NCBI RefSeq assembly: GCF_001742225.1
Contig: NZ_CP017076.1
Span: 883,501-947,500 of the forward strand
From: Novosphingobium resinovorum
GTDB lineage: Bacteria > Pseudomonadota > Alphaproteobacteria > Sphingomonadales > Sphingomonadaceae
Direction: 5' to 3'
Length of the DNA stretch: 64,000 nucleotides
Shown here: positions 56,579-64,000 of the stretch, in pieces
How the letters are laid out: every line of letters starts with the position of its first letter
Position numbering within the stretch: the stretch's first letter is position 1
Position numbers and translations under genes: made by a program
The notes under the pieces: generated by a model
What the model saw: the letters and a program-made list of their open reading frames with translations, nothing else
Told to the model about the DNA's origin: nothing
Database searches by the model: none

Positions 56579-57184
56579 CTATTGCGTGAGGGCAGCCAGC
56601 CATTCCCCGGGGGATTTATGCGACGTAGCAGCCGTCTCGGCTCCCATACTCCGGGCCATGATATCCAAGGCCCATCGGCCTCGTTCATCGCTCTCGGCAG
56701 CCACAGCATCTTCAGGCACCCATAGGTCGTATTCGCGCATATGAGCATCCGCTGCAGTGAACAGCACGCAGATGTCGGTTGCGATTCCGCTGAGCACCAG
56801 TTTGCTGACGCCCAGCTGCGGCAGCAGAACCGGCAGGTTCGTGGCGTAGAAACCGGAAAATTGCGGCTTGATGATGAAGAAGTCGCCGTGCTCCGGCCTC
56901 ACCATCTCTGTGACCGGGTTATCCTTTTCGAGTGCCCGCGCTACCAGCTTTGAAGCTTCTGAATGCCATTCACCAAAATTATCGTTGACGTATACGACGG
57001 GCCAACCGTGCGCGCGAAATTCCTGGCGCAGGCGATCTATTCGGCGTGCCGCTTCAAGAGCCCGGGGCTCCAGGGCCTCAGCCCCCTCGAAATCGAAGCA
57101 GTTGACCATGTCCAGGATCAACAAAGCCGGTCGATCACCGGAGTTTGGCGAAGAGTTTGCGGCGTGCTTGCCCTCGGGATCCAT
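56579..57184 (-). CDS. Isochorismatase-family cysteine hydrolase
   Basis: 201 residues. Catalytic triad: Asp in LLILDMVNCFDF, Lys in FIIKPQFSGFYAT, Cys in LSGIATDICVLFTAADAHM. These enzymes hydrolyse amides or vinyl ethers (nicotinamidase/isochorismatase relatives). The substrate is not evident. A cytoplasmic protein with its own promoter region downstream of a DUF3606 gene. Confidence 0.88.
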   Translation of the reverse strand: MDPEGKHAANSSPNSGDRPALLILDMVNCFDFEGAEALEPRALEAARRIDRLRQEFRAHGWPVVYVNDNFGEWHSEASKLVARALEKDNPVTEMVRPEHGDFFIIKPQFSGFYATNLPVLLPQLGVSKLVLSGIATDICVLFTAADAHMREYDLWVPEDAVAAESDERGRWALDIMARSMGAETAATSHKSPGEWLAALTQ

Positions 57185-57232
57185 AGAAACCTGCCATGAA
57201 TTCGGGGTCGGCGCTGGACGACCCCATTTCGC

Positions 57233-57421
57233 TCACTCCTTGGTGAGCTTTTGTGCCTCAGCGTCCAGCGTCGCGCGATCATTGCCAAATCGGTCGATGA
57301 GATCCTGCGCCTGCTCGACAGTGAGACCGTGCTTTCGAGCAAAATAGTCGACCTCATAGCCCTCGCCGCCGGCGACCGTGCGGCGATCAGCGCCGCCGCG
57401 CTGTGATTTATCATCCGCCAT
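57233..57421 (-). CDS. DUF3606 domain protein
   Basis: 62 residues: polar N terminus (MADDKSQRGGADRRTVAGGE) and a helix-hairpin motif VDYFARKHGLTVEQAQDLIDRFGNDRA typical of DUF3606. Below the usual open-frame size but with a clean ATG and GAAAGAGGAAATGC ribosome region. Function unknown; frequent beside stress genes. Confidence 0.85.
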   Translation of the reverse strand: MADDKSQRGGADRRTVAGGEGYEVDYFARKHGLTVEQAQDLIDRFGNDRATLDAEAQKLTKE

Positions 57422-57539
57422 GATGCATTTCCTCTTTCGCAGCTGTCTAGATTTGCAACCCTTGCCAAAGCCGTGAGTTCCGGCGAGGTTGTCTTGAGGA
57501 GCATGGAACCGGCATGCCGCATCGTCGTTTGCCCATCCA

Positions 57540-58454
57540 ATGAAACAGCTGCTCGACTGCCTTGTCATCGGCGCAGGGCCCGCAGGTCTGACGGCCGCCA
57601 TCTATCTCGCACGATTTCACTTCTCGATCGCAATTGTCGATGCCGGGCATAGCAGAGCTGCCTTGATCCCGCGTACGCACAATCATGCCGGGTACCCAGG
57701 TGGGATAGCTGGCACCGAACTTCTTGCGTTGATGCGAGATCAGGCTGCCGAATTTGGGGCGGTCGTGACCGAAGGTTTGATTGAGGGACTGGAGAGGACC
57801 GAAGAGGGTTTTGTTGCTCGTGCACAGGGCCGTGAATGGTCTGCGCGGACTGTCCTGCTCTGCACCGGCGTAATCAACAATCGGCCTCAGATCGCACCCG
57901 ACATCCATGATGCAGCGTTGCGCCGCGGACTACTTCGATACTGCCCGATATGTGACGGGTACGAGGTCACTGATAAGCGAGTCGGTGTCTTGGGTACCCG
58001 TTCCCACGGCTTCAAGGAAGCAATCTTCCTGCGGATGTATACGCGCGATGTGACGCTGATCGCTACCGATGGAGAGCACAACCTTTCAGATGATGAAAAG
58101 CGTCGGCTCGCTGTGGCTGGTGCCGTCCTGATCGATGGCCCCTGCGCCCCACTGCGGTTGGAAGATGCGCAGATTGTCGTGCCGACGCCGCGCGGCGAGC
58201 TTAAATTCGATAGCGTCTACCCAGCGCTCGGTTCCGTTATCCGATCCGAACTGGCGACGGCGATTGGCGCGGAAGGCACTGACGTTGGGTGTCTCATTGT
58301 GGACGACCATCAGCGCACTTCCCTTCCGGGCCTTTACGCGGCGGGAGATGTTGCCAAAGGTCTCGATCAGATCAGCCATGCGATGGGCGAGGCCGGGGTC
58401 GCCGCCGTTACGATCCGCAACGACCTCGCCGAGCGGGGCATCTTATTCCGCTAG
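57540..58454 (+). CDS. Thioredoxin reductase-like FAD/NAD(P) oxidoreductase
   Basis: 304 residues. FAD-binding [17 protein letters not shown] at the N terminus, redox pair CPIC ([10 protein letters not shown], near 139), and the NAD(P)-binding strand [11 protein letters not shown]-terminal [20 protein letters not shown]. The CxxC is kept, so it may reduce a small thiol partner, or act as a stand-alone flavoprotein. Divergent from the DUF3606 gene. Confidence 0.87.
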   Translation: MKQLLDCLVIGAGPAGLTAAIYLARFHFSIAIVDAGHSRAALIPRTHNHAGYPGGIAGTELLALMRDQAAEFGAVVTEGLIEGLERTEEGFVARAQGREWSARTVLLCTGVINNRPQIAPDIHDAALRRGLLRYCPICDGYEVTDKRVGVLGTRSHGFKEAIFLRMYTRDVTLIATDGEHNLSDDEKRRLAVAGAVLIDGPCAPLRLEDAQIVVPTPRGELKFDSVYPALGSVIRSELATAIGAEGTDVGCLIVDDHQRTSLPGLYAAGDVAKGLDQISHAMGEAGVAAVTIRNDLAERGILFR

Positions 58455-58530
58455 CCCACCGTTACAGCAGGCCGCTGCCACTTACGAATGCCGGGTCTGC
58501 GCGGCGGCAGCCGCGCAGATGTCACCGCAA

Positions 58531-61116
58531 TCAGGATTCCAGAACGTTCCTCACCTTCGTGGCGAGCTGTTCGATGGTAAAAGGCTTGCCGATCAGTTCG
58601 ACACCCGGGTCGATAACGCCATTATGCACGACCGCGTTGCGCGTGTAGCCAGAAGTGTAAAGAACCTTGAGTTCGGGTCGCCGACGTTGGGCTTCGTCCG
58701 CCAATTTACGGCCGTTGATGTCCGGCATCACAATATCTGTAAAGAGCAGCGAGATTTCCGGATGAGCGTCGATTAGCTGTAGTGCTGCCACAGCGCCATC
58801 GGCTTCGAGCACCTGATAGCCAAGTTCCGTCAACGCATCGACGCTGAATTGGCGCACCGCCGGTTCGTCCTCGACTACCAGGATGATCTCCTGCTCCTCA
58901 CCCAATGGCAGGTCGCCGATTGAAAGCTGTTCGGCTTCGATCTCGTCGCCGATAAAGCGGGGGAGATAGATCTTGACGGTCGTTCCTTGTCCCAACTCCG
59001 AATAGATTTTGACGTGGCCACCCGACTGCTTGACGAACCCATAAACCTGACTGAGTCCGAGCCCTGTGCCCTTACCAACCTGTTTGGTCGTGAAGAACGG
59101 GTCGAAGGCTTTGGCAATGATCTCAGGCGGCATCCCGCAGCCGGTATCGGAAATGGCAATCAGGACATAATGCCCTGGTGGAACGCCAAGATGCGCGGCA
59201 GCATAGCGGTCGTCGAAGTGGACGTTTTGGGTTTCGATCGTCAGTCGTCCACCCTCCGGCATCGCATCTCGCGCGTTCACGGCGAGATTGAGAACGACAT
59301 TTTCCAGTTGGTTGCGATCCGCGTGTGTGCGCCACAGCCCTGCGGCGAGCACCGTCTCCAACCGCACGTCAGTTCCCAGAGAATGGATGAGCAGTTCGGA
59401 CATACCCGGTACAAGCTTGTTCGCGTCCAAAACCTCCGGATTGAGAGGCTGCTGGCGTGAGAAAGCCAAGAGCCGCTGGGTCAGGGTGGCGGCACGTCCT
59501 GCGCCTTCCAGTGCTGCGTCGACGTAGCGCTTTGCGCGTGCATCCTCATCACCAAGACGGCGATTCAGGAGATCCAGTGACCCAACGATGACGGCCAGCA
59601 TGTTATTGAAGTCGTGCGCGATCCCCCCGGTCAGCTGGCCGACCGCCTCCATCTTTTGAGATTGCCGCAGCGCTTCCTCGACCTGTTCCCGCTCGGAAAT
59701 CGCCTGAGCCACGCGTCGTTCCAGATGTTCGTTCAGCTCCAGAACCCGCACCTCCGCGCGCTTGCGCTCCGTAACATCGATGGCGGTGCCGATGACGCGC
59801 AGACAATGGCCGCTTTCGTCGAAAACGCCCCGCCCTTTCGCGGCTACCCAGCGCTCTATCTGGTCTTCCTTCCCGATAGTGCGATATTCAACATCATAGA
59901 TAGCACGTCTGGCAGGATCGGCAGCTGCGGCGTAAGCTTCGAAAGTGGCTTCCCGATCATCGGGATGAAGGCCGCTATAATAGTCTGCCATGGAGACCGG
60001 CACGTCGGGCGAAATGCCGAACATGGCTTTGACGATTGGCGGCCAGATGAGAATGTCATGTACGACATCCACGTCCCAGAAACCCACCTCCGCGGCCTGC
60101 GTGGCGAGCCGCAGCCTCTCCTCGTTTAACATCAGCTCGGCGCGGGTGCGCTGCTGTTCTGTCAGATCGAGCATGGCGCCGATCATCCGGACAGCTTTGC
60201 CTTCCTGGTCGCGGATAATGTGTCCACGGTCGAGAATAGCTGCGTAGCTGCCATCAAACCGGCAAAAACGATACTCATCCGACCAGCTTTCCGCATCACC
60301 ATCGATGGCGCCATGAATGCTGTGATGGACACGATCCCGGTCGTCAGGATGGATATGTGCGATCCACCACTCTCCCGTCGGCTCTATATCGGCGAGCCTA
60401 TGGCCATGCGCCGCTTCCAAAGCCTGGTTCCACGTGACGTGATCGGTGGTGAAATCCCAATCCCAGATGGCATCATTTGTCGCCCGGCTCACGAGGCGGT
60501 AACGTTCCCGAATGGCTCTCAGCGCCTTTTCAACTCGCGCACGCTGTTCCACCTCTACCCGCAATTCCTCAGCGCGTGAGGCTTGGGCCTGAAGGGCCTT
60601 ACGAAGTTCCAGCTGGGCCATGACCTGCCGCGCCAGCACCTCAAGCACCTGGCGTCGATAGGAAGTGATACCGTCAGGGCGCGGCGCACGGTCCAGCACG
60701 CAGATCGTGCCAATCGGCAACCCGGTCTTGTCCCGCAGGATTGCGCCCGCATAAAAGCGTAGGCCGCCTTCAGCCGTTACCAACGGATTGCAGGCGAAAC
60801 GAGCATCCTCACGGGTGTCAGACACGACAAGAAAATCATTTTGCAGGATGGCGTGAGCGCAGATCGATACATCGAGAGGCAGTTCGCGCACGCCTATGCC
60901 AACTTCCGCCTTGAACCACTGGCGATCACTCGCCACCATATTGACGACGGCGATCGGCGCTGTGAAGGTTTCCGCCGCTAGCCTGACGATATCGTCGAAG
61001 TCGGCTTCCTGCGGGGTATCGAGAATTCCATAGCTCTCTAGTGAAGCCACACGATCAGCTTCAGACCAGACCTCGGCCGTTGAATTGCCTGGGATTTCCG
61101 TCACATTGGAGCTCAT
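58531..61116 (-). CDS. Hybrid sensor histidine kinase (GAF-PAS-PAS-HisKA-HATPase-REC)
   Basis: 861 residues, cytoplasmic. GAF (about 25-180), two PAS/PAC units (about 205-330, 335-460), coiled linker, HisKA with [17 protein letters not shown] (His), HATPase with [14 protein letters not shown] and [13 protein letters not shown], then a receiver with [13 protein letters not shown] (Asp) and the [14 protein letters not shown] end. The stimulus is unknown. A fragment of a very similar receiver is at 38314-38490. Confidence 0.93.
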   Translation of the reverse strand: MSSNVTEIPGNSTAEVWSEADRVASLESYGILDTPQEADFDDIVRLAAETFTAPIAVVNMVASDRQWFKAEVGIGVRELPLDVSICAHAILQNDFLVVSDTREDARFACNPLVTAEGGLRFYAGAILRDKTGLPIGTICVLDRAPRPDGITSYRRQVLEVLARQVMAQLELRKALQAQASRAEELRVEVEQRARVEKALRAIRERYRLVSRATNDAIWDWDFTTDHVTWNQALEAAHGHRLADIEPTGEWWIAHIHPDDRDRVHHSIHGAIDGDAESWSDEYRFCRFDGSYAAILDRGHIIRDQEGKAVRMIGAMLDLTEQQRTRAELMLNEERLRLATQAAEVGFWDVDVVHDILIWPPIVKAMFGISPDVPVSMADYYSGLHPDDREATFEAYAAAADPARRAIYDVEYRTIGKEDQIERWVAAKGRGVFDESGHCLRVIGTAIDVTERKRAEVRVLELNEHLERRVAQAISEREQVEEALRQSQKMEAVGQLTGGIAHDFNNMLAVIVGSLDLLNRRLGDEDARAKRYVDAALEGAGRAATLTQRLLAFSRQQPLNPEVLDANKLVPGMSELLIHSLGTDVRLETVLAAGLWRTHADRNQLENVVLNLAVNARDAMPEGGRLTIETQNVHFDDRYAAAHLGVPPGHYVLIAISDTGCGMPPEIIAKAFDPFFTTKQVGKGTGLGLSQVYGFVKQSGGHVKIYSELGQGTTVKIYLPRFIGDEIEAEQLSIGDLPLGEEQEIILVVEDEPAVRQFSVDALTELGYQVLEADGAVAALQLIDAHPEISLLFTDIVMPDINGRKLADEAQRRRPELKVLYTSGYTRNAVVHNGVIDPGVELIGKPFTIEQLATKVRNVLES

Positions 61117-61557
61117 GCGGTGTGACTATCATCCTCCCACGCGGATGGCACTGAAAACCTGCAAGGCGGTTGGACGGCGGTCAGGCTGGCGAGGTTAGCT
61201 GGGGCATTTGCTGTAGGCGTTCTTACTCTGCTTGGCGAAAGGCGAGTCCTATCGCATCCTGCCACGTGACCGGCAGTTTTGTCCGAGCCCCGGTGATAAG
61301 GGGACTGACCGCTAATGGGCCTGTCATTTTTCCACTTGAACGACTTTAATGGGCGCGATGCTACCAGGCCGGTGTCGGATTTGCGAATGCCCCCTCGCGG
61401 TCAATGTCGGCGTTTCTCGTTCGAGTGAAGAACGACCGGGCTTGATTGATTCGAGAACAAAAAATCTGCGCATGGATGTCGTACAAGAGCATGTGCGGTC
61501 GGCCCGCGCTGCTTGATGCGCTGCGGGTGCCGGACAAGCCCCTGTTGAACGTCGACA
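61117..61557. other. Intergenic region with one doubtful small frame
   Basis: 441 bases. A 65-residue minus-strand frame (61361-61558, MSTFNRGLSGTRSASSSAGR) overlaps the stop of the upstream gene in TGATG and could be translationally coupled, but has no recognisable family. Otherwise nothing seen. Confidence 0.3.
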
Positions 61558-63132
61558 TCAGGCCCGTGCGGCCTCGACCGTTTGTACGGCAATGTAGCGG
61601 GCAAGCGGTATTTCGGCGAGAGGTCGCTGCGTCGCCACCTCACGCGCGACGAGCGCCATTTCGATCCATTGCGGATCGTCGCCCTCACCTCGCTGCGCGA
61701 ATGCACTCCAGGCGGCAACACTGGCCCAAAAGGCGCGCTTCGGCTCCAGCACCGTCTCGATAATCGCGGCGATGCGGTCCTCGATCTTGCGCTTCCCTTT
61801 GATCGCTAAGGTGACGTCGTCGCCATTTTCGAACCAGGATTCGAGTTGAGGATTAATTGCCAGCCATCGGCCAGAAGCGCGCAGGGCCCTTTCAACCGCC
61901 CTGGAATTGGTCGCCGCATCGTCCACGCCCTCGAGCATCGAGGCAACAAGATCATGCACCGATAGAGACGTGGGCGCTACATCCGAGAGCCCGATAAGCG
62001 TGATAGCCTGCACGAGAGCGAACGGGGGCGGCGAACTGCCCGAGCCGTCCGCAAGGGCGCTGCTCAGGAGCAGCGCAGTATCCTCGGCTGTCGTTTCATG
62101 GAGCGACATCTCCGACGCGATGTGTCCGAGCATGTCTTCGATCTCAGGCCTGCTTAGTGAGGCCGCGACCCAGGCATCCCGCACACCGTGCCCCTGCTTG
62201 ATCAGAATTGAAACCAGCGCGTTCTTTCTGCCCTGCTTGATAGATGCGAATATGCTTTGGGCCCCTGCCCCATCCCGCTCGGATATCAGGAGCTCCCTGA
62301 CCTGGATCGCAGGCCGCTTCTCGGACACCGATCCAGCAACGCGCGCGGCTTTGATGATCGCATCGATCGCGCGGCGCTGATCTTCGGGCACCCAGTGGCG
62401 GATCAGCATGAGGTTGGTAACCGACGCTGCCGATACCAGCCCTCTGCTGGCGGTCTCTTCAATCATGGAAGCTAACGGAGCCGCGATCGCGGGTTCTGCA
62501 AGAAGCCACCCGATAGCAGCCTCGCGCAGACTGGACTCGTCGGCGAGGACAAGTCCTTCCAGGAGACTGAGTTGCAGCCCGGCAGGCATGGCTGCCGTCA
62601 ATTCGGCGAACTGGCTGTGGATCAGGAACGGATCGCCCTCACAGGCTTTCACCAGGTCCTTCAACATCTCGTCAACATCGGGCGGCGGGAGATTGCGCTG
62701 GCTGGCTCCAGTCTGGATCATCGTGTGATCCATTGCGCTGCGTATATCGTCCCCCACCTCGACGCCGGCCCGCGAGAACGCCGAGACAAGCGCCAGCGCT
62801 GCCGTCGCTGCGAGCTTGCCGGTACGGATTTGCTGAGCGATCGCGGTCCGGACGTTCTCTATGGCCATGCTCGCATGACCGCTTCCGGCCTCGCTTCGCT
62901 GCCGCAGCTGCTCGAGAGTGTTGCCAAGCATGAAGGAATAGGCGTGATGCATCATCGCGTCAGGCCGCTTCTTGCGCCCTTCGGCGCCCGCGAGGTCAAC
63001 GATGAGCAGCAGCCCTTCTGGCTGCTCCGCCAGCATATCTGCGATGCTGTGTGCCCCGGGCGACAATGCCCCCGAGCGGATATCGTCGCGAACCATGCGC
63101 GCGATCTGTTGAATGGCGGCACGTGGCGTCAC
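61558..63132 (-). CDS. Large helical protein of unknown function (524 aa)
   Basis: A long, wholly helical protein with many leucine/alanine helices separated by short acidic turns (DGAGAQSIFASIKQGRKNAL, SIADMLAEQPEGLLLIVDLA), consistent with an alpha-solenoid repeat. No membrane segment or signal peptide. GTG at 63132 is preferred because AAGGAG lies 8 bases upstream; an ATG at 63168 is the alternative. I do not recognise the family. Adjacent to an integrase gene. Confidence 0.65.
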   Translation of the reverse strand: MTPRAAIQQIARMVRDDIRSGALSPGAHSIADMLAEQPEGLLLIVDLAGAEGRKKRPDAMMHHAYSFMLGNTLEQLRQRSEAGSGHASMAIENVRTAIAQQIRTGKLAATAALALVSAFSRAGVEVGDDIRSAMDHTMIQTGASQRNLPPPDVDEMLKDLVKACEGDPFLIHSQFAELTAAMPAGLQLSLLEGLVLADESSLREAAIGWLLAEPAIAAPLASMIEETASRGLVSAASVTNLMLIRHWVPEDQRRAIDAIIKAARVAGSVSEKRPAIQVRELLISERDGAGAQSIFASIKQGRKNALVSILIKQGHGVRDAWVAASLSRPEIEDMLGHIASEMSLHETTAEDTALLLSSALADGSGSSPPPFALVQAITLIGLSDVAPTSLSVHDLVASMLEGVDDAATNSRAVERALRASGRWLAINPQLESWFENGDDVTLAIKGKRKIEDRIAAIIETVLEPKRAFWASVAAWSAFAQRGEGDDPQWIEMALVAREVATQRPLAEIPLARYIAVQTVEAARA

Positions 63133-63348
63133 GATTGATGCTCCTTTCTCGCACGGGGATTGCGTCATCGGTACAACTGCCGGCGGGGCGACGACAATCC
63201 CATTTTGCCGCCGTGGGAATATCAAAGTTGGCTCGATGAAGGGCAAAGAGCACGTTCGTGCACGCATCAGCGCCGCAAGGGCGCTGCTGCTAGGCGCACC
63301 CGCAAGGGGATGCGCTGGCGCGTCGGCGGGCGCCGCGCTGAGTAGCGA

Positions 63349-64000
63349 CTAGGCGCCGTTCAGATCATCATCTTCGAATGCCACGGGCACAGGCTGCCGG
63401 CGGCGCTTCGGCTTGACCTTGCGTACATTCACCGACGCGGCGCTGATCATGTTCTTGATGTGGGCGGCGTAATGCTTCTGGATCATCTCGACGCTGGTAC
63501 GGCAGTTTCGCGCGACCGCGTAGACGTCGGCGCCTTCCATGAGCCGCAAACAGATATACGTGTGGCGCAGCGAGTACGCGGTCCGCGCTTTGCCATCCCG
63601 ATCAAATTTCAGCTCCGCCCTGGCAAGCACGCCGTTGAACAGCTTCACGTGATTTCCGGGGAAGACCTTGTCGGTCGGCTTCGGAAGCTGAGCCTCAGGT
63701 GCTTCAGGCGCCTCATCAATTCCGGCCCAGCGCCGTCGCTGCGCCGCGCGGCGACTTTCCCCTTGCACGGGCCTCGGACGATTGAGCAGCCGCTCATAGG
63801 GGCGCACGGCATTGGGCATACTTTTGCAGAAGCCCACCCCCCGCTTGCCGCGAACCTCGATTTCCAGGATCTGCTGTCCCGTCTCATCGTCGATAACGAT
63901 CTCAACATCGCGGTGCTCAAGGTTGGAGGCTTCATCGGGTCTCAGGCCCGTATTGGCCATGAACAGGACGTAGTCATGCACCTGCTGCGCGTTCCATTGA
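63349..64000 (-). CDS. Phage/island-type tyrosine integrase, C-terminal part
   Basis: The frame is open to the window edge (QWNAQQVHDYVLFMANTGLR), so the N terminus lies outside. The catalytic domain shows ANTGLRPDEASNL (Arg), YSLRHTYICLRLMEGAD (His-x-x-Arg) and QKHYAAHI (Tyr). The C terminus is basic (KVKPKRRRQPVPV). Different from the IS91-associated recombinases. It suggests an island or phage-like boundary close to the right edge. Confidence 0.85.
   Translation of the reverse strand, partial: QWNAQQVHDYVLFMANTGLRPDEASNLEHRDVEIVIDDETGQQILEIEVRGKRGVGFCKSMPNAVRPYERLLNRPRPVQGESRRAAQRRRWAGIDEAPEAPEAQLPKPTDKVFPGNHVKLFNGVLARAELKFDRDGKARTAYSLRHTYICLRLMEGADVYAVARNCRTSVEMIQKHYAAHIKNMISAASVNVRKVKPKRRRQPVPVAFEDDDLNGA

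Noticed and set aside
1..64000. CRISPR arrays, rRNA and tRNA genes
   Set aside because: No regularly spaced direct repeats with spacers, no cas genes, and no rRNA or cloverleaf with CCA-type end recognised.

Overview
The window looks like DNA of a sphingomonad-type alphaproteobacterium (Novosphingobium/Sphingobium-like). This is inferred from the high GC content, HWE-type histidine kinases, a MucR/Ros regulator, a galactose-dehydrogenase cluster and stress genes common in that order. No rRNA, tRNA, CRISPR array or ribosomal-protein gene was seen. The high density of insertion sequences, a plasmid-type mobilisation module and a site-specific integrase at the right edge suggest a megaplasmid or an integrated element rather than core chromosome.

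Layout. (1) 1-4942: a D-galactose/galactonate catabolic cluster (KDGal kinase start, SSS symporter, secreted glycosidase-like protein, GntR/FadR regulator, galactose dehydrogenase). (2) 5.5-14.7 kb: mobile-element pile-up. An IS91-like element with its own tyrosine recombinase is broken by a second, integrase-fold IS; then come an IS110/IS1111 element, a DUF6959 gene, and an intact IS91-like element. (3) 14.7-25.8 kb: a MobF relaxase, coupling protein and accessory protein, a probable oriT, a small unknown operon with a lipoprotein, a sigma-region-4-like protein coupled to ArdC, and a zinc-finger-less MucR protein. (4) 26.0-37.7 kb: a defence island. An IS200 element precedes a three-gene ABC-three-component-like conflict system (alpha/beta hydrolase, middle component, Rad50-like ATPase). 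A 1.79-kb IS has landed in codon 14 of its first gene. Next come a HARE-HTH/PD-(D/E)XK nuclease and a type IIG restriction-modification enzyme split by a frameshift. (5) 37.8-49.9 kb: cell-envelope and stress genes (SDR, DUF2383, two L,D-transpeptidases, hemerythrins, HWE kinase and response regulator) with several decayed genes. (6) 49.9-63.1 kb: a KaiC-like ATPase, an IS5 element, LigD, small membrane proteins, a cysteine hydrolase, a thioredoxin-reductase-like flavoprotein, a hybrid sensor kinase and a long unknown protein. (7) 63.3-64.0 kb: a partial integrase running off the end.

The most interesting item is the ABC-3C-like locus. Removing the IS and one 5-bp target duplication by eye restores an uninterrupted ATG-initiated effector gene, so the insertion is recent in structural terms. 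The IS end also offers a new in-frame ATG, so a protein with a replaced N terminus may still be made. Several genes in the window carry single-base frameshifts (type IIG enzyme, YqcI/YcgG protein, a response regulator, an IS91 transposase). These are either genuine decay or consensus errors.
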